From M55B118 sp041694275 (GTDB taxonomy: Bacteria; Bacillota_I; Bacilli_A; Izemoplasmatales; Izemoplasmataceae): a DNA stretch of 64,000 nt. Positions 45,693-54,569 of the stretch are shown in pieces. The stretch covers positions 17,190 to 81,189 of the forward strand of contig JASMTQ010000042.1 of NCBI GenBank assembly GCA_041694275.1. Reading direction: 5' to 3'. How positions within the stretch are numbered: the first letter of the stretch is position 1; every line of letters starts with the position of its first letter. Under the pieces are notes generated by a model. It saw only the letters and a list, made by a program, of their open reading frames with translations. It did no database searches and was not told the DNA's origin. Both the position numbers and the translations under genes were made by a program.

Positions 45693-46154
45693 ATAGAGAC
45701 ATTCCAATATACGTTGAGTGACGTCATTGCCATGACAAGACTGAGTGAGAGAACCATGCGCAGGCACATCAGGGATGGGCTTTTGAAAGGCAAGAAGATT
45801 GGTGGGGTCTGGCGTTTCTCAGAGGAAAATCTGAAAGCCTATTTCAACAAGGGAGAGATGATTGATACCATCAAGGACGAAGCCGGTAAGGCTGTCAAAC
45901 GGTTTTTGAAAAAAGACTATGGAACCTCAAATGATCACAGAATCTGCATGATAGTCGATCAAAACGTGGTTTCAAAAGAGATGGAAACCGCCATGAAAAA
46001 GGCGGTAATGGAACTCTCTGGAGAGCATGAGGATTTGACGATGAAATATTCAAAATCAGAGGATACCATGCGTTTTACGCTCATAGGGTCTTATGCCTAT
46101 ATTGAGGCGTGTGTAAATGCCCTTAGTACGATCAACAGGAAGTATACCGATTGA
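45693..46154 (+). CDS. Helix-turn-helix (MerR/excisionase-type) protein, apparent ATA start
   Basis: Probably a DNA-binding protein of unknown target. The N-terminal 50 residues form an HTH_17-type domain (YTLSDVIAMTRLSERTMRRH, then IRDGLLKGKKIGGVWRFSEE). The rest, about 100 residues, has an alpha/beta look (HRICMIVDQNVVSKEMETAM) and is not recognised. The best-placed ribosome site GGAGGTG (45680-45686) is six bases before ATA at 45693, giving an N-terminus METFQYTLSD. The in-frame TTG (45678) is before the predicted transcript start, and GTG (45684) lies inside the ribosome site. The product has 153 residues if ATA is used, 158 from TTG. The divergent neighbour is yhhQ; regulation of it is possible but unproved. 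Confidence 0.72.
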   Translation: METFQYTLSDVIAMTRLSERTMRRHIRDGLLKGKKIGGVWRFSEENLKAYFNKGEMIDTIKDEAGKAVKRFLKKDYGTSNDHRICMIVDQNVVSKEMETAMKKAVMELSGEHEDLTMKYSKSEDTMRFTLIGSYAYIEACVNALSTINRKYTD

Positions 46155-46171
46155 AAGTCGGTATATTTTTT
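46144..46171 (+). terminator. Intrinsic terminator overlapping the end of the HTH gene
   Basis: ATACCGA (46144-46150) pairs with TCGGTAT (46158-46164), followed by ATTTTTT. The TGA stop of the HTH gene is in the loop. Confidence 0.88.
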
Positions 46172-46258
46172 GCTCAAAATCGATTGAACAATTGATTTTT
46201 CTTGCAGTTTTATCATAGTGCGAATGGAATTTGAATCATTTATTATGGAGCGTTTGTG

Positions 46259-46267
46259 TGGTATAAT
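46259..46267 (+). promoter_or_regulatory. Extended -10 promoter of gdpP
   Basis: TGG followed by TATAAT at 46262-46267, with no good -35. The extended TG motif suggests a -35-independent promoter, 35 bases before the GTG start. Confidence 0.55.
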
Positions 46268-46302
46268 AATCACACAGTTCATGCATACGAGGGGGTGTTC
46301 CT

Positions 46303-48729
46303 GTGAAAAAACAATTCGTCATCATTACACATTTGTTCATACTGCTTGGTTTTTTGATTGCGAGCGCCTTGTGGAATGAATTCTTTACGGCGCACATATT
46401 CGGTCTCGCTCTGAGTCTTATAGGAATCAGTGCACTTTTTTTATTGCTTTTTCAAAAGAAAACAAGAGACCAGTTCATGACCCTGAACAAGGAAATCAAA
46501 CGTAAAAATGCAATTATCACTCAAAAAGATACCCTTGAATCAAAAACGCTTTCCGATACGTCCACAGGCATCATTCTTATGGACAATGCCTATAACATTC
46601 ATTATGCGAATCAATCCGCGAAAAAAATATTTCAAAACAGGATGGAGAACAAGACTCTGGACATCATCCATCAACCCATGAAGAAAGCAATAGTTGAAGG
46701 AACACTCAATACACCAACGGTATTCAAAATATATGAAGACCATTTTGAGGTTCACTATATTTCGAGTATTCCAGCACTTTTTTTATACAAGGTGAGTGAA
46801 AGAGAACGGCTTAGAGAGGCGTATGATCGTCATACTGGAGTTGTTGGTGTGATTCACCTTGATAATTTTGAAGACGCAATCAGCGTACTGGATGTTCAGG
46901 AACGCAATGAAATCCAGGGGAAACTCCTTGGTGCACTTGATCAGTGGAGTGAAAAATACGAGTTTCATCTTGCTCCGGTGTCCAGTTCCAAACTTTATGC
47001 GTTCATGCAAAAGGAAAATCTCCAAAAAGCCATTGAAGATGGGTTTACAATCATAGATGAAATTGCCTCTATCTCAAAGGAAAATGATATACTTATCACC
47101 ATGAGCGGTGGCTTCGCTTGTGCGAACATTCCGCTTTCATCCCTTGCAAACATTGCAGACGAGGCTCTTGATCTCGCGCTTTCCAGGGGTGGAGACCAGG
47201 TTGTTATCAATATACAGGGAGAAGATTTCAAGTATTTTGGTGGCAACACGAATACCCAGGAAAAAAGAACGCGGATTTCAAGTAGAATCCACGCTCGAAA
47301 ACTCGATATGATGTTTGAGGATCGTGACCGTATTTTCATAGCACCTCACAAGTTCCCTGATTCTGATGCACTTGGAGCCGCTATCGGTGTTTTGAAAATG
47401 GCGTTTGCATCCAACAAGGAAGCGTATATTGTGCTTGACAGGGATGCGCTTGATGATACTGTCACAAAGATACTCCAGTTGGTTGAGTACGAATATGAAC
47501 CGTTGCTTGAGTCGATCATTCCCATAAGCAAGGTTAATAACATGGCCACCAGAGAAGATATGGTTGTGCTTGTGGATCACCACTCTAAAGGCCAGATGCT
47601 CGATCCGAGCTTTTTGGAGTCATTTGATCATGTGGCGGTCATCGATCATCATAGAAAGCTTTCTGACGCTGTTAGAAAGTCAGAACTGTCTTACATCGAA
47701 CCGTATGCATCCAGCTCTAGTGAGCTTGTGATTGAGATGATAAATGTATATCCGCATTCGGTTACGGTCAATGCATTTGAAGCTACAGTGATGCTTTCAG
47801 GTATGATTGTCGACACAAACAACTTCATGTACCGGACGGGTGCAAGGACGTTTGAAGCGGCTTCGATACTTAAGAAATATGGAGCGGATACTTACAAAGT
47901 CAAAAACATTCTACGCGAATCCCTTAAAGAAATTCAAATCAAGGCGGAAATGTTAAGACGCGTTGAAGTATTCAATAAGCGCTTTGCCGTTGTGATTGTT
48001 CCAGACGATATTGATTCTGACAGGAGCTTTCTCGCCAAAATCGCGGATGACCTGCTTGATATTGACAACATTGTAGCGGCTTTCGCTATTGGAACGCTTG
48101 AAAACCACACGGTTGGCATAAGCGCCAGAAGCCTTGAAGGCTTTAGTGTCCAGACACTGATGGAACGCTTCGGTGGCGGTGGACACTTGAACAATGCAGG
48201 GGCGCAGATTGATTCTGGGAACCCTGGAGATGTAAAAGAAGAACTTATAGAAATTTTAGAAGATATTGGACAGGAGGAAAGACCTATGAAAGTAATACTT
48301 AAAAAAGATCTTAAAAACAAAGGCAAGAAAGGTGAAGTCATCGATGTTGCGCCAGGGTATGCGAACTACCTTCTGACCAGCAAACAGGCCATCGAAGCGA
48401 CACCTGAAAACATCCAGGCGCTTGAAGATGAAAAGACAAAACAAAAAGAAGCTGCTGACAAACACTATGAAGATATGAAGGAACTAAAGAAACGTGTGGA
48501 TTATCGTGCGGTCAAAATGTATGTAAAAGTTGGAAAACAAGGAAAAGTCTTCAATAAAATCAACACAAAACAAATTGCGGAAGCCTTTGAGGAGCAACAT
48601 GGCATTCATATTGATAAAAACAAGATTCAACTTGATCACTCAATTGACGCACTTGGCACCTATAGTGTCGATGTGAAGCTTCACAAGGACGTGCTTGCAA
48701 CCTTTGAACTCATGGTCATGGAGAAATAA
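46303..48729 (+). CDS. gdpP: Cyclic-di-AMP phosphodiesterase GdpP fused in frame to ribosomal protein L9
   Basis: GdpP degrades cyclic-di-AMP at the membrane. The 808-codon frame starts at GTG after GAGGGGG. Residues 1-50 hold two membrane helices; about 80-150 is a degenerate PAS domain; about 175-310 a degenerate GGDEF domain. The DHH domain follows (HKFPDSDALGAA from His349, VDHHSK at His426, IDHHRK at His449), and DHHA1 GGGGHLNNAGAQ at 624-635. The normal GdpP ends near 655, and here there is no stop: residue 662 is the first Met of a full L9. See the separate rplI entry. Either a fusion protein is made, or L9 comes from its own internal start, or both. Confidence 0.93.
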   Translation: MKKQFVIITHLFILLGFLIASALWNEFFTAHIFGLALSLIGISALFLLLFQKKTRDQFMTLNKEIKRKNAIITQKDTLESKTLSDTSTGIILMDNAYNIHYANQSAKKIFQNRMENKTLDIIHQPMKKAIVEGTLNTPTVFKIYEDHFEVHYISSIPALFLYKVSERERLREAYDRHTGVVGVIHLDNFEDAISVLDVQERNEIQGKLLGALDQWSEKYEFHLAPVSSSKLYAFMQKENLQKAIEDGFTIIDEIASISKENDILITMSGGFACANIPLSSLANIADEALDLALSRGGDQVVINIQGEDFKYFGGNTNTQEKRTRISSRIHARKLDMMFEDRDRIFIAPHKFPDSDALGAAIGVLKMAFASNKEAYIVLDRDALDDTVTKILQLVEYEYEPLLESIIPISKVNNMATREDMVVLVDHHSKGQMLDPSFLESFDHVAVIDHHRKLSDAVRKSELSYIEPYASSSSELVIEMINVYPHSVTVNAFEATVMLSGMIVDTNNFMYRTGARTFEAASILKKYGADTYKVKNILRESLKEIQIKAEMLRRVEVFNKRFAVVIVPDDIDSDRSFLAKIADDLLDIDNIVAAFAIGTLENHTVGISARSLEGFSVQTLMERFGGGGHLNNAGAQIDSGNPGDVKEELIEILEDIGQEERPMKVILKKDLKNKGKKGEVIDVAPGYANYLLTSKQAIEATPENIQALEDEKTKQKEAADKHYEDMKELKKRVDYRAVKMYVKVGKQGKVFNKINTKQIAEAFEEQHGIHIDKNKIQLDHSIDALGTYSVDVKLHKDVLATFELMVMEK
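48286..48729 (+). CDS. rplI: 50S ribosomal protein L9, nested as the 3' part of the gdpP frame
   Basis: L9 is a two-domain dumbbell at the base of the L1 stalk. This part has 147 residues and begins MKVILKKDLKNKGKKGEVID, then VAPGYANYLLTSKQAIEATP, the long connecting helix and the C-terminal domain (DYRAVKMYVKVGKQGKVFNK to LATFELMVMEK). AGGAGG at 48272-48277 is eight bases before the ATG, so independent translation is likely. In Bacillus rplI follows yybT (gdpP) and precedes dnaC, as here, so only the missing gdpP stop codon is new. Confidence 0.9.
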   Translation: MKVILKKDLKNKGKKGEVIDVAPGYANYLLTSKQAIEATPENIQALEDEKTKQKEAADKHYEDMKELKKRVDYRAVKMYVKVGKQGKVFNKINTKQIAEAFEEQHGIHIDKNKIQLDHSIDALGTYSVDVKLHKDVLATFELMVMEK

Positions 48730-48730
48730 C

Positions 48731-50098
48731 ATGGAAGATAAAACCTTACCACAAAGCATCGATGCCGAACAAAACGTCCTCGGTGCTGTATTTATCGATC
48801 CCCAGTCGCTTCAAAGTATTGTGGATAGTCTGGAAGTTCAGGATTTCTTCAGTCGCAGACATCAACTGATCTACGGTGCTATTCTCGATCTTTACGAAGA
48901 CAATGTCGATATAGACTATACCACCCTCATCAATCATCTTGATACCCAGGGTCTTTTGCTTGATGCCGGTGGGAGTGACTATATTCTTGGGTTGTCCGAC
49001 ACCACACCATCTATCGTCAACCTTGAACACTATGTCAACATCGTAAGAGATAAAGCGGTGCTTAGAAACATGATCAAGGTGGCAGGCGAAATCTCGCAAC
49101 AGGGGTTCAAAGCAACCAACACTGAAAACTTCATTGATGAAGCTGAACAACGCATCTTCAATGTGGCGAGTTCAAGACGCACATCAGACTTTATTTCAAT
49201 TAAACAGATTACTGAAGACGTCATCAGCAAGACTGAGGACGCCAAGAACCATTCAGGTGAACTCACAGGACTTGATACCGGGTTTGAAGAGTTGAACCGC
49301 TATACGCTTGGACTTCAACCTTCAGAACTCTATATCATCGCCGCGCGCCCTTCCATGGGTAAAAGTGCGTTTGCTCTCAATCTCGCAACCAACATCGCGA
49401 AACTCAAAGACAAACCGACCGTTGCCTTTTTCTCACTTGAGATGGGCACCGATCAGCTCGTAAGCCGTATGCTATCCAGTGAAGCGACCGTCAATTCCCA
49501 CAGACTCAAGATGGGGAACCTGTCGTCACAGGAATGGCAACAGCTCTCTCTTGCAAGCGACAATCTTCAAAAACTCAACGTACTTTTTGATGACTCGGGG
49601 ACTGTAAAGGTCACGGATCTAAGACAAAAATGTCGTAAACTCGCCCAGGAAGGAAGACTTGATTTGGTGGTCATTGACTATCTCCAGCTTCTCTCAGGAT
49701 CCAAGGGACAGACAAACCGTGTTCAGGAAGTCTCGGAAATTTCAAGAACCTTAAAAGAAATGGCCCGTGAACTCAAGATTCCGGTCATTGCTCTTTCACA
49801 GCTTTCAAGAAGCGTGGAATCCAGACCTGACAAACATCCAATCATGGCGGATCTTCGTGAATCGGGTTCCATCGAGCAGGACGCTGATGTCGTTTTATTC
49901 CTCTATAGAGACGACTATTACAATCCAAATGAAACAACCAAACCAGACCAGGTTGACATCATGGTCGCCAAGAACCGTTCCGGCGCCACCAACATGGAAG
50001 GTTTCCCACTGCTTTTCAGAAAACAGTATTCACAGTTCAAGACCAAACTTGTCAGTTCAGAAGATACTTTTGAGGACGACGCCATGCCGAATGCCTAA
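48731..50098 (+). CDS. dnaB: Replicative DNA helicase DnaB
   Basis: Unwinds the fork as a hexamer (called DnaC in Bacillus). From ATG 48731 the product has 455 residues: a primase-binding N-terminal domain (LPQSIDAEQNVLGAVFIDPQ), linker, and a RecA-like domain with Walker A AARPSMGKSAFALN, VAFFSLEMGTDQLVSRM, Walker B DLVVIDYLQLLSG and the C-terminal arginine-finger region SRSVESRPDKHPIMADLRES. It follows rplI by a single base and is closed by a terminator. Confidence 0.97.
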   Translation: MEDKTLPQSIDAEQNVLGAVFIDPQSLQSIVDSLEVQDFFSRRHQLIYGAILDLYEDNVDIDYTTLINHLDTQGLLLDAGGSDYILGLSDTTPSIVNLEHYVNIVRDKAVLRNMIKVAGEISQQGFKATNTENFIDEAEQRIFNVASSRRTSDFISIKQITEDVISKTEDAKNHSGELTGLDTGFEELNRYTLGLQPSELYIIAARPSMGKSAFALNLATNIAKLKDKPTVAFFSLEMGTDQLVSRMLSSEATVNSHRLKMGNLSSQEWQQLSLASDNLQKLNVLFDDSGTVKVTDLRQKCRKLAQEGRLDLVVIDYLQLLSGSKGQTNRVQEVSEISRTLKEMARELKIPVIALSQLSRSVESRPDKHPIMADLRESGSIEQDADVVLFLYRDDYYNPNETTKPDQVDIMVAKNRSGATNMEGFPLLFRKQYSQFKTKLVSSEDTFEDDAMPNA

Positions 50099-50124
50099 AA
50101 ACACGTTTTTGACGTGTTTTTTTG
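50097..50124 (+). terminator. Intrinsic terminator after dnaB
   Basis: AAAACACG, short loop, CGTGTTTT with a T run, beginning at the dnaB stop codon. Confidence 0.88.
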
Positions 50125-50152
50125 AAGCGAAAGCCCACTCAAGGGCTCTTGG

Positions 50153-50181
50153 TTGCATAAACCATCATACTGTACTATAAT
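50153..50181 (+). promoter_or_regulatory. Promoter of prfA-prmC
   Basis: TTGCAT at 50153-50158, 17-base spacer, perfect TATAAT at 50176-50181. Confidence 0.88.
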
Positions 50182-50201
50182 TATCCGGGAGTTGACGAAC
50201 A

Positions 50202-51269
50202 ATGAGAGAAAGACTAGAAAAAATCAAGGAACGCTATAAAACCATCAACGAGCAATTGAGCGAACCCGATATCGCCAAGGATATCGATCGCATGAGAGAA
50301 CTTTCAAAGGAACTGCGTTCCCTTGAGAAAATCGTTGAGAAATACAATGAACTGCTTGAAACCGAATCCACCATCGAGGATCTCAGGGAAATGAGTCATG
50401 AAAATGATCCTGAAATCAGAGAGATGGCGCTTGGTGAATTGGAAGAGAACAAGGCGACGAAAGCAGATCTCGAAGAAGCACTTAAAAAACTGCTCATCCC
50501 CAAGGATCCAAATGACAAGAAAGATGTCATCGTTGAAATCCGTGGCGCCGCAGGCGGCAGTGAAGCAAACCTTTTTGCGGGAGATCTTTATCGGATGTAT
50601 TATAAATATGCAGAAGCCCAGGGATGGAAAATTACAGTTCTAAACGCTGATGAAGGCGATCAGGGTGGATACACCCAGATAGAATTTTCAATTTCCGGCG
50701 ACCATGTGTATGCCTATTTGAAACATGAATCCGGTGCACACCGCGTTCAACGCGTGCCCCAGACAGAATCTCAGGGCCGCATACATACGTCGACCGCAAC
50801 CGTCGTTGTTCTTCCAGAAACCGAAGAAGTGGAAATTGAAATCGACAAAAACGATTTGCGGATCGATACATTCCGTTCAAGCGGATCCGGAGGACAAAGC
50901 GTCAACACCACGGATTCGGCCGTACGTATCACCCATGACCCAACAGGGTTGGTTGTTACCTGTCAGGATGGTAAAAGCCAGCATGAAAACAAAGCGACCG
51001 CCATGCGCGTATTAAGAGCGCGTCTCAATGACTTGATTGAGCAGCAAAAACGTGAAAAAGAAGGCGCGATTCGAAAAGACAAGATCGGTACGGGAGAACG
51101 CAGCGAGAAAATAAGAACATACAATTACCCACAAAACCGGGTGACCGATCATCGCATCAATTTTACCATCCAGCAACTTGACAGAGTGATGGAAGGCAAG
51201 CTTGATCCTATTATCGATGCGCTTGTGAACGAAGAATATCAAAGAAAACTCGAAGACGAAACCAACTAG
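50202..51269 (+). CDS. prfA: Peptide chain release factor RF-1
   Basis: Reads stop codons UAA and UAG. The 355-residue protein has an N-terminal coiled domain, the codon-reading region with the PxT motif (RVPQTESQGRIHTSTATV) and the GGQ motif in SSGSGGQSVNTTDSAVRIT. The ATG follows GGGAGTTGA. It is paired with prmC, which methylates the GGQ glutamine. Retention of RF-1 and normal TGA stops in the window agree with the standard code. Confidence 0.97.
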   Translation: MRERLEKIKERYKTINEQLSEPDIAKDIDRMRELSKELRSLEKIVEKYNELLETESTIEDLREMSHENDPEIREMALGELEENKATKADLEEALKKLLIPKDPNDKKDVIVEIRGAAGGSEANLFAGDLYRMYYKYAEAQGWKITVLNADEGDQGGYTQIEFSISGDHVYAYLKHESGAHRVQRVPQTESQGRIHTSTATVVVLPETEEVEIEIDKNDLRIDTFRSSGSGGQSVNTTDSAVRITHDPTGLVVTCQDGKSQHENKATAMRVLRARLNDLIEQQKREKEGAIRKDKIGTGERSEKIRTYNYPQNRVTDHRINFTIQQLDRVMEGKLDPIIDALVNEEYQRKLEDETN

Positions 51270-51304
51270 AAGTGCCCATGGCACTTCTTTTATGAGGCGA
51301 TATT

Positions 51305-52153
51305 ATGACATACCGTGAAATACTTAATTCATACGAAACCTACGCCATTGAAAATGGCAAGGAAGCGAGTGCCATCAAACTTCTTTTGATGCATTTTTCA
51401 GGCCTTACGGGTTCAAAACTCCTCGCACATATGGATGACACAATGGACGAAGATGCCTATAAGGCATTCAAAAGAGCCGCAAACGAGTATGTGGAAAACC
51501 ACAGGCCGGTTCAGCATCTGATTGGCAGTGAAACGTTTTTTGGATACCAGTTTCTTGTCAATGAGGACGTGCTCATTCCCCGTTTTGAAACTGAAGAACT
51601 GGTTGAACAGACACTGCTTCTCATGGATGTTCATTTTGAAAAGTACGACACTATTGACGTTTTGGATCTTGGTACGGGTTCTGGGTGTATCGCGATTACG
51701 CTTGATCTTGAGGATAACCGTATCAACGCTACCGGTTCAGACATATCAAAAGAGGCAGTCGCAATGGCTAGAAAAAACGCCCTTCACCTTCAAAGCGGAA
51801 CCGATTTTATAGAAGGCGATCTCTTTGAACCGTTAAAGGGAAGAACCTTTGATGTCATCATATCCAATCCGCCCTATATTCCAGAAAAAGAAGAAATGGA
51901 TCCTCTCGTAAAAGACTATGAACCCCATGTCGCACTTTTTGGTGGAAGTGACGGTCTCGCCTTCTACAAAAAAATCATTGACGCCTTGCCTGCACATCTT
52001 AACAAACGATACATGGTTGGTTTCGAACACGCCTATCATCACGCTAAACCAATTCGTGAGCTTTGTGAAAAAGCATTGCCCGAAGCCAAAATCATACAGA
52101 AAAAGGATATGCAGGGGAAAGACCGAATGACATTTTTGGTTTCACCGGAGTAA
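51305..52153 (+). CDS. prmC: Release factor glutamine methyltransferase
   Basis: Methylates the GGQ glutamine of release factors. The 282-residue product has an N-terminal helical domain, VLIPRFETEELVEQTLLLMD, motif I VLDLGTGSGCIAITLDLE and the catalytic ISNPPYIPEKEEMD. A late GGSDGLAFYKKIIDALPAHL block is typical of the family. GAGGCGATATT precedes the ATG. It follows prfA by 35 bases. An AT-rich inverted repeat at about 52161-52182 (TTATATATA, TCC, TATATATAA) may end the unit, though it is a weak terminator. Confidence 0.95.
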   Translation: MTYREILNSYETYAIENGKEASAIKLLLMHFSGLTGSKLLAHMDDTMDEDAYKAFKRAANEYVENHRPVQHLIGSETFFGYQFLVNEDVLIPRFETEELVEQTLLLMDVHFEKYDTIDVLDLGTGSGCIAITLDLEDNRINATGSDISKEAVAMARKNALHLQSGTDFIEGDLFEPLKGRTFDVIISNPPYIPEKEEMDPLVKDYEPHVALFGGSDGLAFYKKIIDALPAHLNKRYMVGFEHAYHHAKPIRELCEKALPEAKIIQKKDMQGKDRMTFLVSPE

Positions 52154-52194
52154 AAAAAACTTATATATATCCTATATATAAATAAACACCGTAC

Positions 52195-52223
52195 TTGAAT
52201 ATTGAATCATAACATGCAATAAT
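52195..52223 (+). promoter_or_regulatory. Promoter of topA
   Basis: TTGAAT at 52195-52200, 17-base spacer and AATAAT at 52218-52223. Confidence 0.7.
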
Positions 52224-52253
52224 GACACAAATTATTATTAGGAGCTGAAGTCC

Positions 52254-54305
52254 ATGAGCGGAAAACTCGTTATTGTGGAATCCCCAAGCAAATCCAAAAC
52301 AATAGAGCAATATCTTGGGAAAGATTACAAGGTCCTGTCTTCAAAAGGGCACATCAGAGATCTGGCTATTTCAGGACCTGGTGGTCTTGGGCTGGACATT
52401 GAAAATGATTTCGAACCGAAATACAGCGTGCTTAAAGATAAAAACGCCATCGTCAAATCTTTGAAAAAAGCTGCAAAAGATGCCGAAAGCGTCTACCTCG
52501 CAACAGACCCCGACCGTGAAGGAGAAGCGATCAGTTGGCATCTGGACCAGGTTTTGAACCTTAAAGAATCCGACACGCCTTCAAGACGTGTTATTTTTAA
52601 TGAGGTTACAAAAGATGCCGTTCTTGAAGCCTTTGACCATCCAAGAGATATCGATTTCAATCTTGTGAGCTCTCAGGAAACCAGACGCATCCTTGATAGG
52701 ATCATTGGGTTCAAACTGAGTAAACTGCTTCAAAACAAAATTAAAAGCAAGTCGGCCGGTCGCGTTCAGAGCGCTGCACTCAAGATACTGGTAAATCGCG
52801 AGAAGGAAATCGAAGCCTTCAACAGTGAAGAATACTGGAAAATCACTGCGCATTTCAAACATTTTGACGCTGAACTTTTTAAAGTGAATAGCAGAAAACC
52901 AAAACTTCCGGATGAAGCATCAACCGATACTGTTTTGAACGCCCTTGATAAGACATTCACTGTCTCGGAAATTAAAAAGCGGTCAAGAAAACGGTCCGCC
53001 AAACAGGCGTTCACGACCTCTACACTTCAACAGGAAGCTTCTAACAAGCTTGGCATGAGCGGGTCAAGAACCATGATGATCGCCCAGAGTCTTTATGAAG
53101 GAATCAATCTGGGAGATGAAACAGTTGGTCTCATTACCTATATGCGTACGGATTCAACCCGAATGAGTCAGTCTTTCATCAAACCGGCAAAAGGGTTTAT
53201 CGAAGACAACTACGGTAAGGAGTATGTCGGAAGAGCACGCTCCAGCCAAACCAAGAAAAACACGCAGGACGCCCATGAAGCGGTGCGTCCGACAAACATC
53301 AAATATCACCCCGATCAAGTAAAGAAATATTTGAACAGGGATGAACTTCGTCTTTACAAGATGATATACATGCGTGCGCTGGCTTCGCTTATGGCCCCTG
53401 CCGAACTTGAATCCACAACACTCAATCTTAAAAACAACCACACGCTTTTTCGTGCCAAGGCTCAGGCACTCAATTTCGATGGGTATCTCAAAGTCTACAA
53501 GGACTATGAAAAAACCGATGTTAGCGAACTACCCTCTTTCGAAGAAGGCGACGCGATCAAGAGTGAATCCATAGAGAAATCCCAGCACTTCACCTCTCCA
53601 CCACCACGCTACACAGAAGCAAGACTCATCAAGGAGATGGAAGAACTGGGTATCGGACGTCCTAGTACGTATTCGCAAACCGTCGCAACACTTAGAAAAA
53701 GAAACTACGTTTCCCTTGAAGAGAAGAAATTCGTTCCTAGTGACCGTGGGAAACTGACGATCGAAAAGCTTGATGAGTTTTTCAATGACATTATCAGTGT
53801 TGATTATACCGCCAAAATGGAAAGTGTTCTTGATGATATCGCAAACGGTGAAGAAGACCAGACGAAAGTCATTCGTGAATTTTATGATGAATTCATCCCC
53901 CTCGTTGATAAAGCCAATGACAACATGGAAAAAATAGCGCCCAAATATACAGGCGAGATGTGTCCGAAATGCGGACGCCCCATGGTCTATAGAGAATCAA
54001 GGTATGGAACATTTGAAGCATGCAGCGGATACCCCGACTGCAAATACATCAAACCGGATGAAAATAAGGAAGAACCTGAAAACACCCACATCACCTGTCC
54101 CAAATGCAAAAAAGGTGAAATCGTCAAAAGAACCGCCAAGCGCGGAAAGAACAAAGGGAATTCCTTTTACGCCTGCAACAACTTCCCCAAGTGCAAGAAC
54201 ATTCTTAGAGGAAAACCTACCGGAGATCACTGCGGAAACTGCGATGATCTCATGGTTGAGCTTGAGGATGGAAGCGTCGTTTGCAATGACCGTGAATGTG
54301 AATAA
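52254..54305 (+). CDS. topA: DNA topoisomerase I
   Basis: Relaxes negative supercoils. The 683-residue type IA enzyme has a TOPRIM domain (VIVESPSKSKTIEQYLG, with TDPDREGEAISWH), the catalytic Tyr at about residue 299 in VGLITYMRTDSTRMSQ, and NTQDAHEAVRPTNI. It ends in zinc-ribbon repeats with Cys quartets (CPKCGRPMVYRESRYGTFEAC onward, then CPKCKKGEIVKR), the last one shorter and less regular (CGNCDDLM to CNDREC). TAGGAGCTG precedes the ATG. Confidence 0.96.
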   Translation: MSGKLVIVESPSKSKTIEQYLGKDYKVLSSKGHIRDLAISGPGGLGLDIENDFEPKYSVLKDKNAIVKSLKKAAKDAESVYLATDPDREGEAISWHLDQVLNLKESDTPSRRVIFNEVTKDAVLEAFDHPRDIDFNLVSSQETRRILDRIIGFKLSKLLQNKIKSKSAGRVQSAALKILVNREKEIEAFNSEEYWKITAHFKHFDAELFKVNSRKPKLPDEASTDTVLNALDKTFTVSEIKKRSRKRSAKQAFTTSTLQQEASNKLGMSGSRTMMIAQSLYEGINLGDETVGLITYMRTDSTRMSQSFIKPAKGFIEDNYGKEYVGRARSSQTKKNTQDAHEAVRPTNIKYHPDQVKKYLNRDELRLYKMIYMRALASLMAPAELESTTLNLKNNHTLFRAKAQALNFDGYLKVYKDYEKTDVSELPSFEEGDAIKSESIEKSQHFTSPPPRYTEARLIKEMEELGIGRPSTYSQTVATLRKRNYVSLEEKKFVPSDRGKLTIEKLDEFFNDIISVDYTAKMESVLDDIANGEEDQTKVIREFYDEFIPLVDKANDNMEKIAPKYTGEMCPKCGRPMVYRESRYGTFEACSGYPDCKYIKPDENKEEPENTHITCPKCKKGEIVKRTAKRGKNKGNSFYACNNFPKCKNILRGKPTGDHCGNCDDLMVELEDGSVVCNDRECE

Positions 54306-54357
54306 AAGCATTTTGCATGGTCTGCATGCAACTTAACAATCTTTTGAGCATAAAGAG

Positions 54358-54514
54358 TTGACACCTCATAAACCCTATGCTATTATAAACATGCAATCGA
54401 GAGGTTGCACTTATCCCTTACATAGCATGGTGAATATTCATTTATTCACACATCCCCTTCCTTAATCCGCCGCGAGGCGGATTTTCCCTTTTATAGGGGA
54501 AATTTTATTTTTAT
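54358..54514 (+). ncRNA. Possible small RNA or attenuated transcript upstream of ftsY
   Basis: A promoter TTGACA (54358-54363), 17-base spacer and TATTAT (54381-54386) would give an RNA starting near 54393. It folds as GCAATC-GAGA-GGTTGC, then GTGAATA/TATTCAC, then a strong terminator AATCCGCC-GCGA-GGCGGATT, and a second stem TTTCCC/GGGAAA with TTTTATTTTT. A 12-codon ORF (MVNIHLFTHPLP at 54427-54465) lacks a ribosome site and stops just before the terminator. It lacks the SRP RNA GGAA-loop core, so it is not the missing SRP RNA. Function unknown; ftsY has its own promoter after it. Confidence 0.5.
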
Positions 54515-54527
54515 GATACGGCCGATG

Positions 54528-54536
54528 TGTTATAAT
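54528..54536 (+). promoter_or_regulatory. Extended -10 promoter of ftsY
   Basis: TGT followed by TATAAT at 54531-54536, with no good -35, 34 bases before the ftsY ATG. Confidence 0.6.
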
Positions 54537-54569
54537 ACCCTTGATTTATATATAGGAGGGGTTATACCC

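Noticed and set aside
54389..54496. SRP RNA next to ftsY-ylxM-ffh
   Set aside because: The conserved GGAA-loop and its flanking sequence are missing, so it was left as an unidentified transcript.
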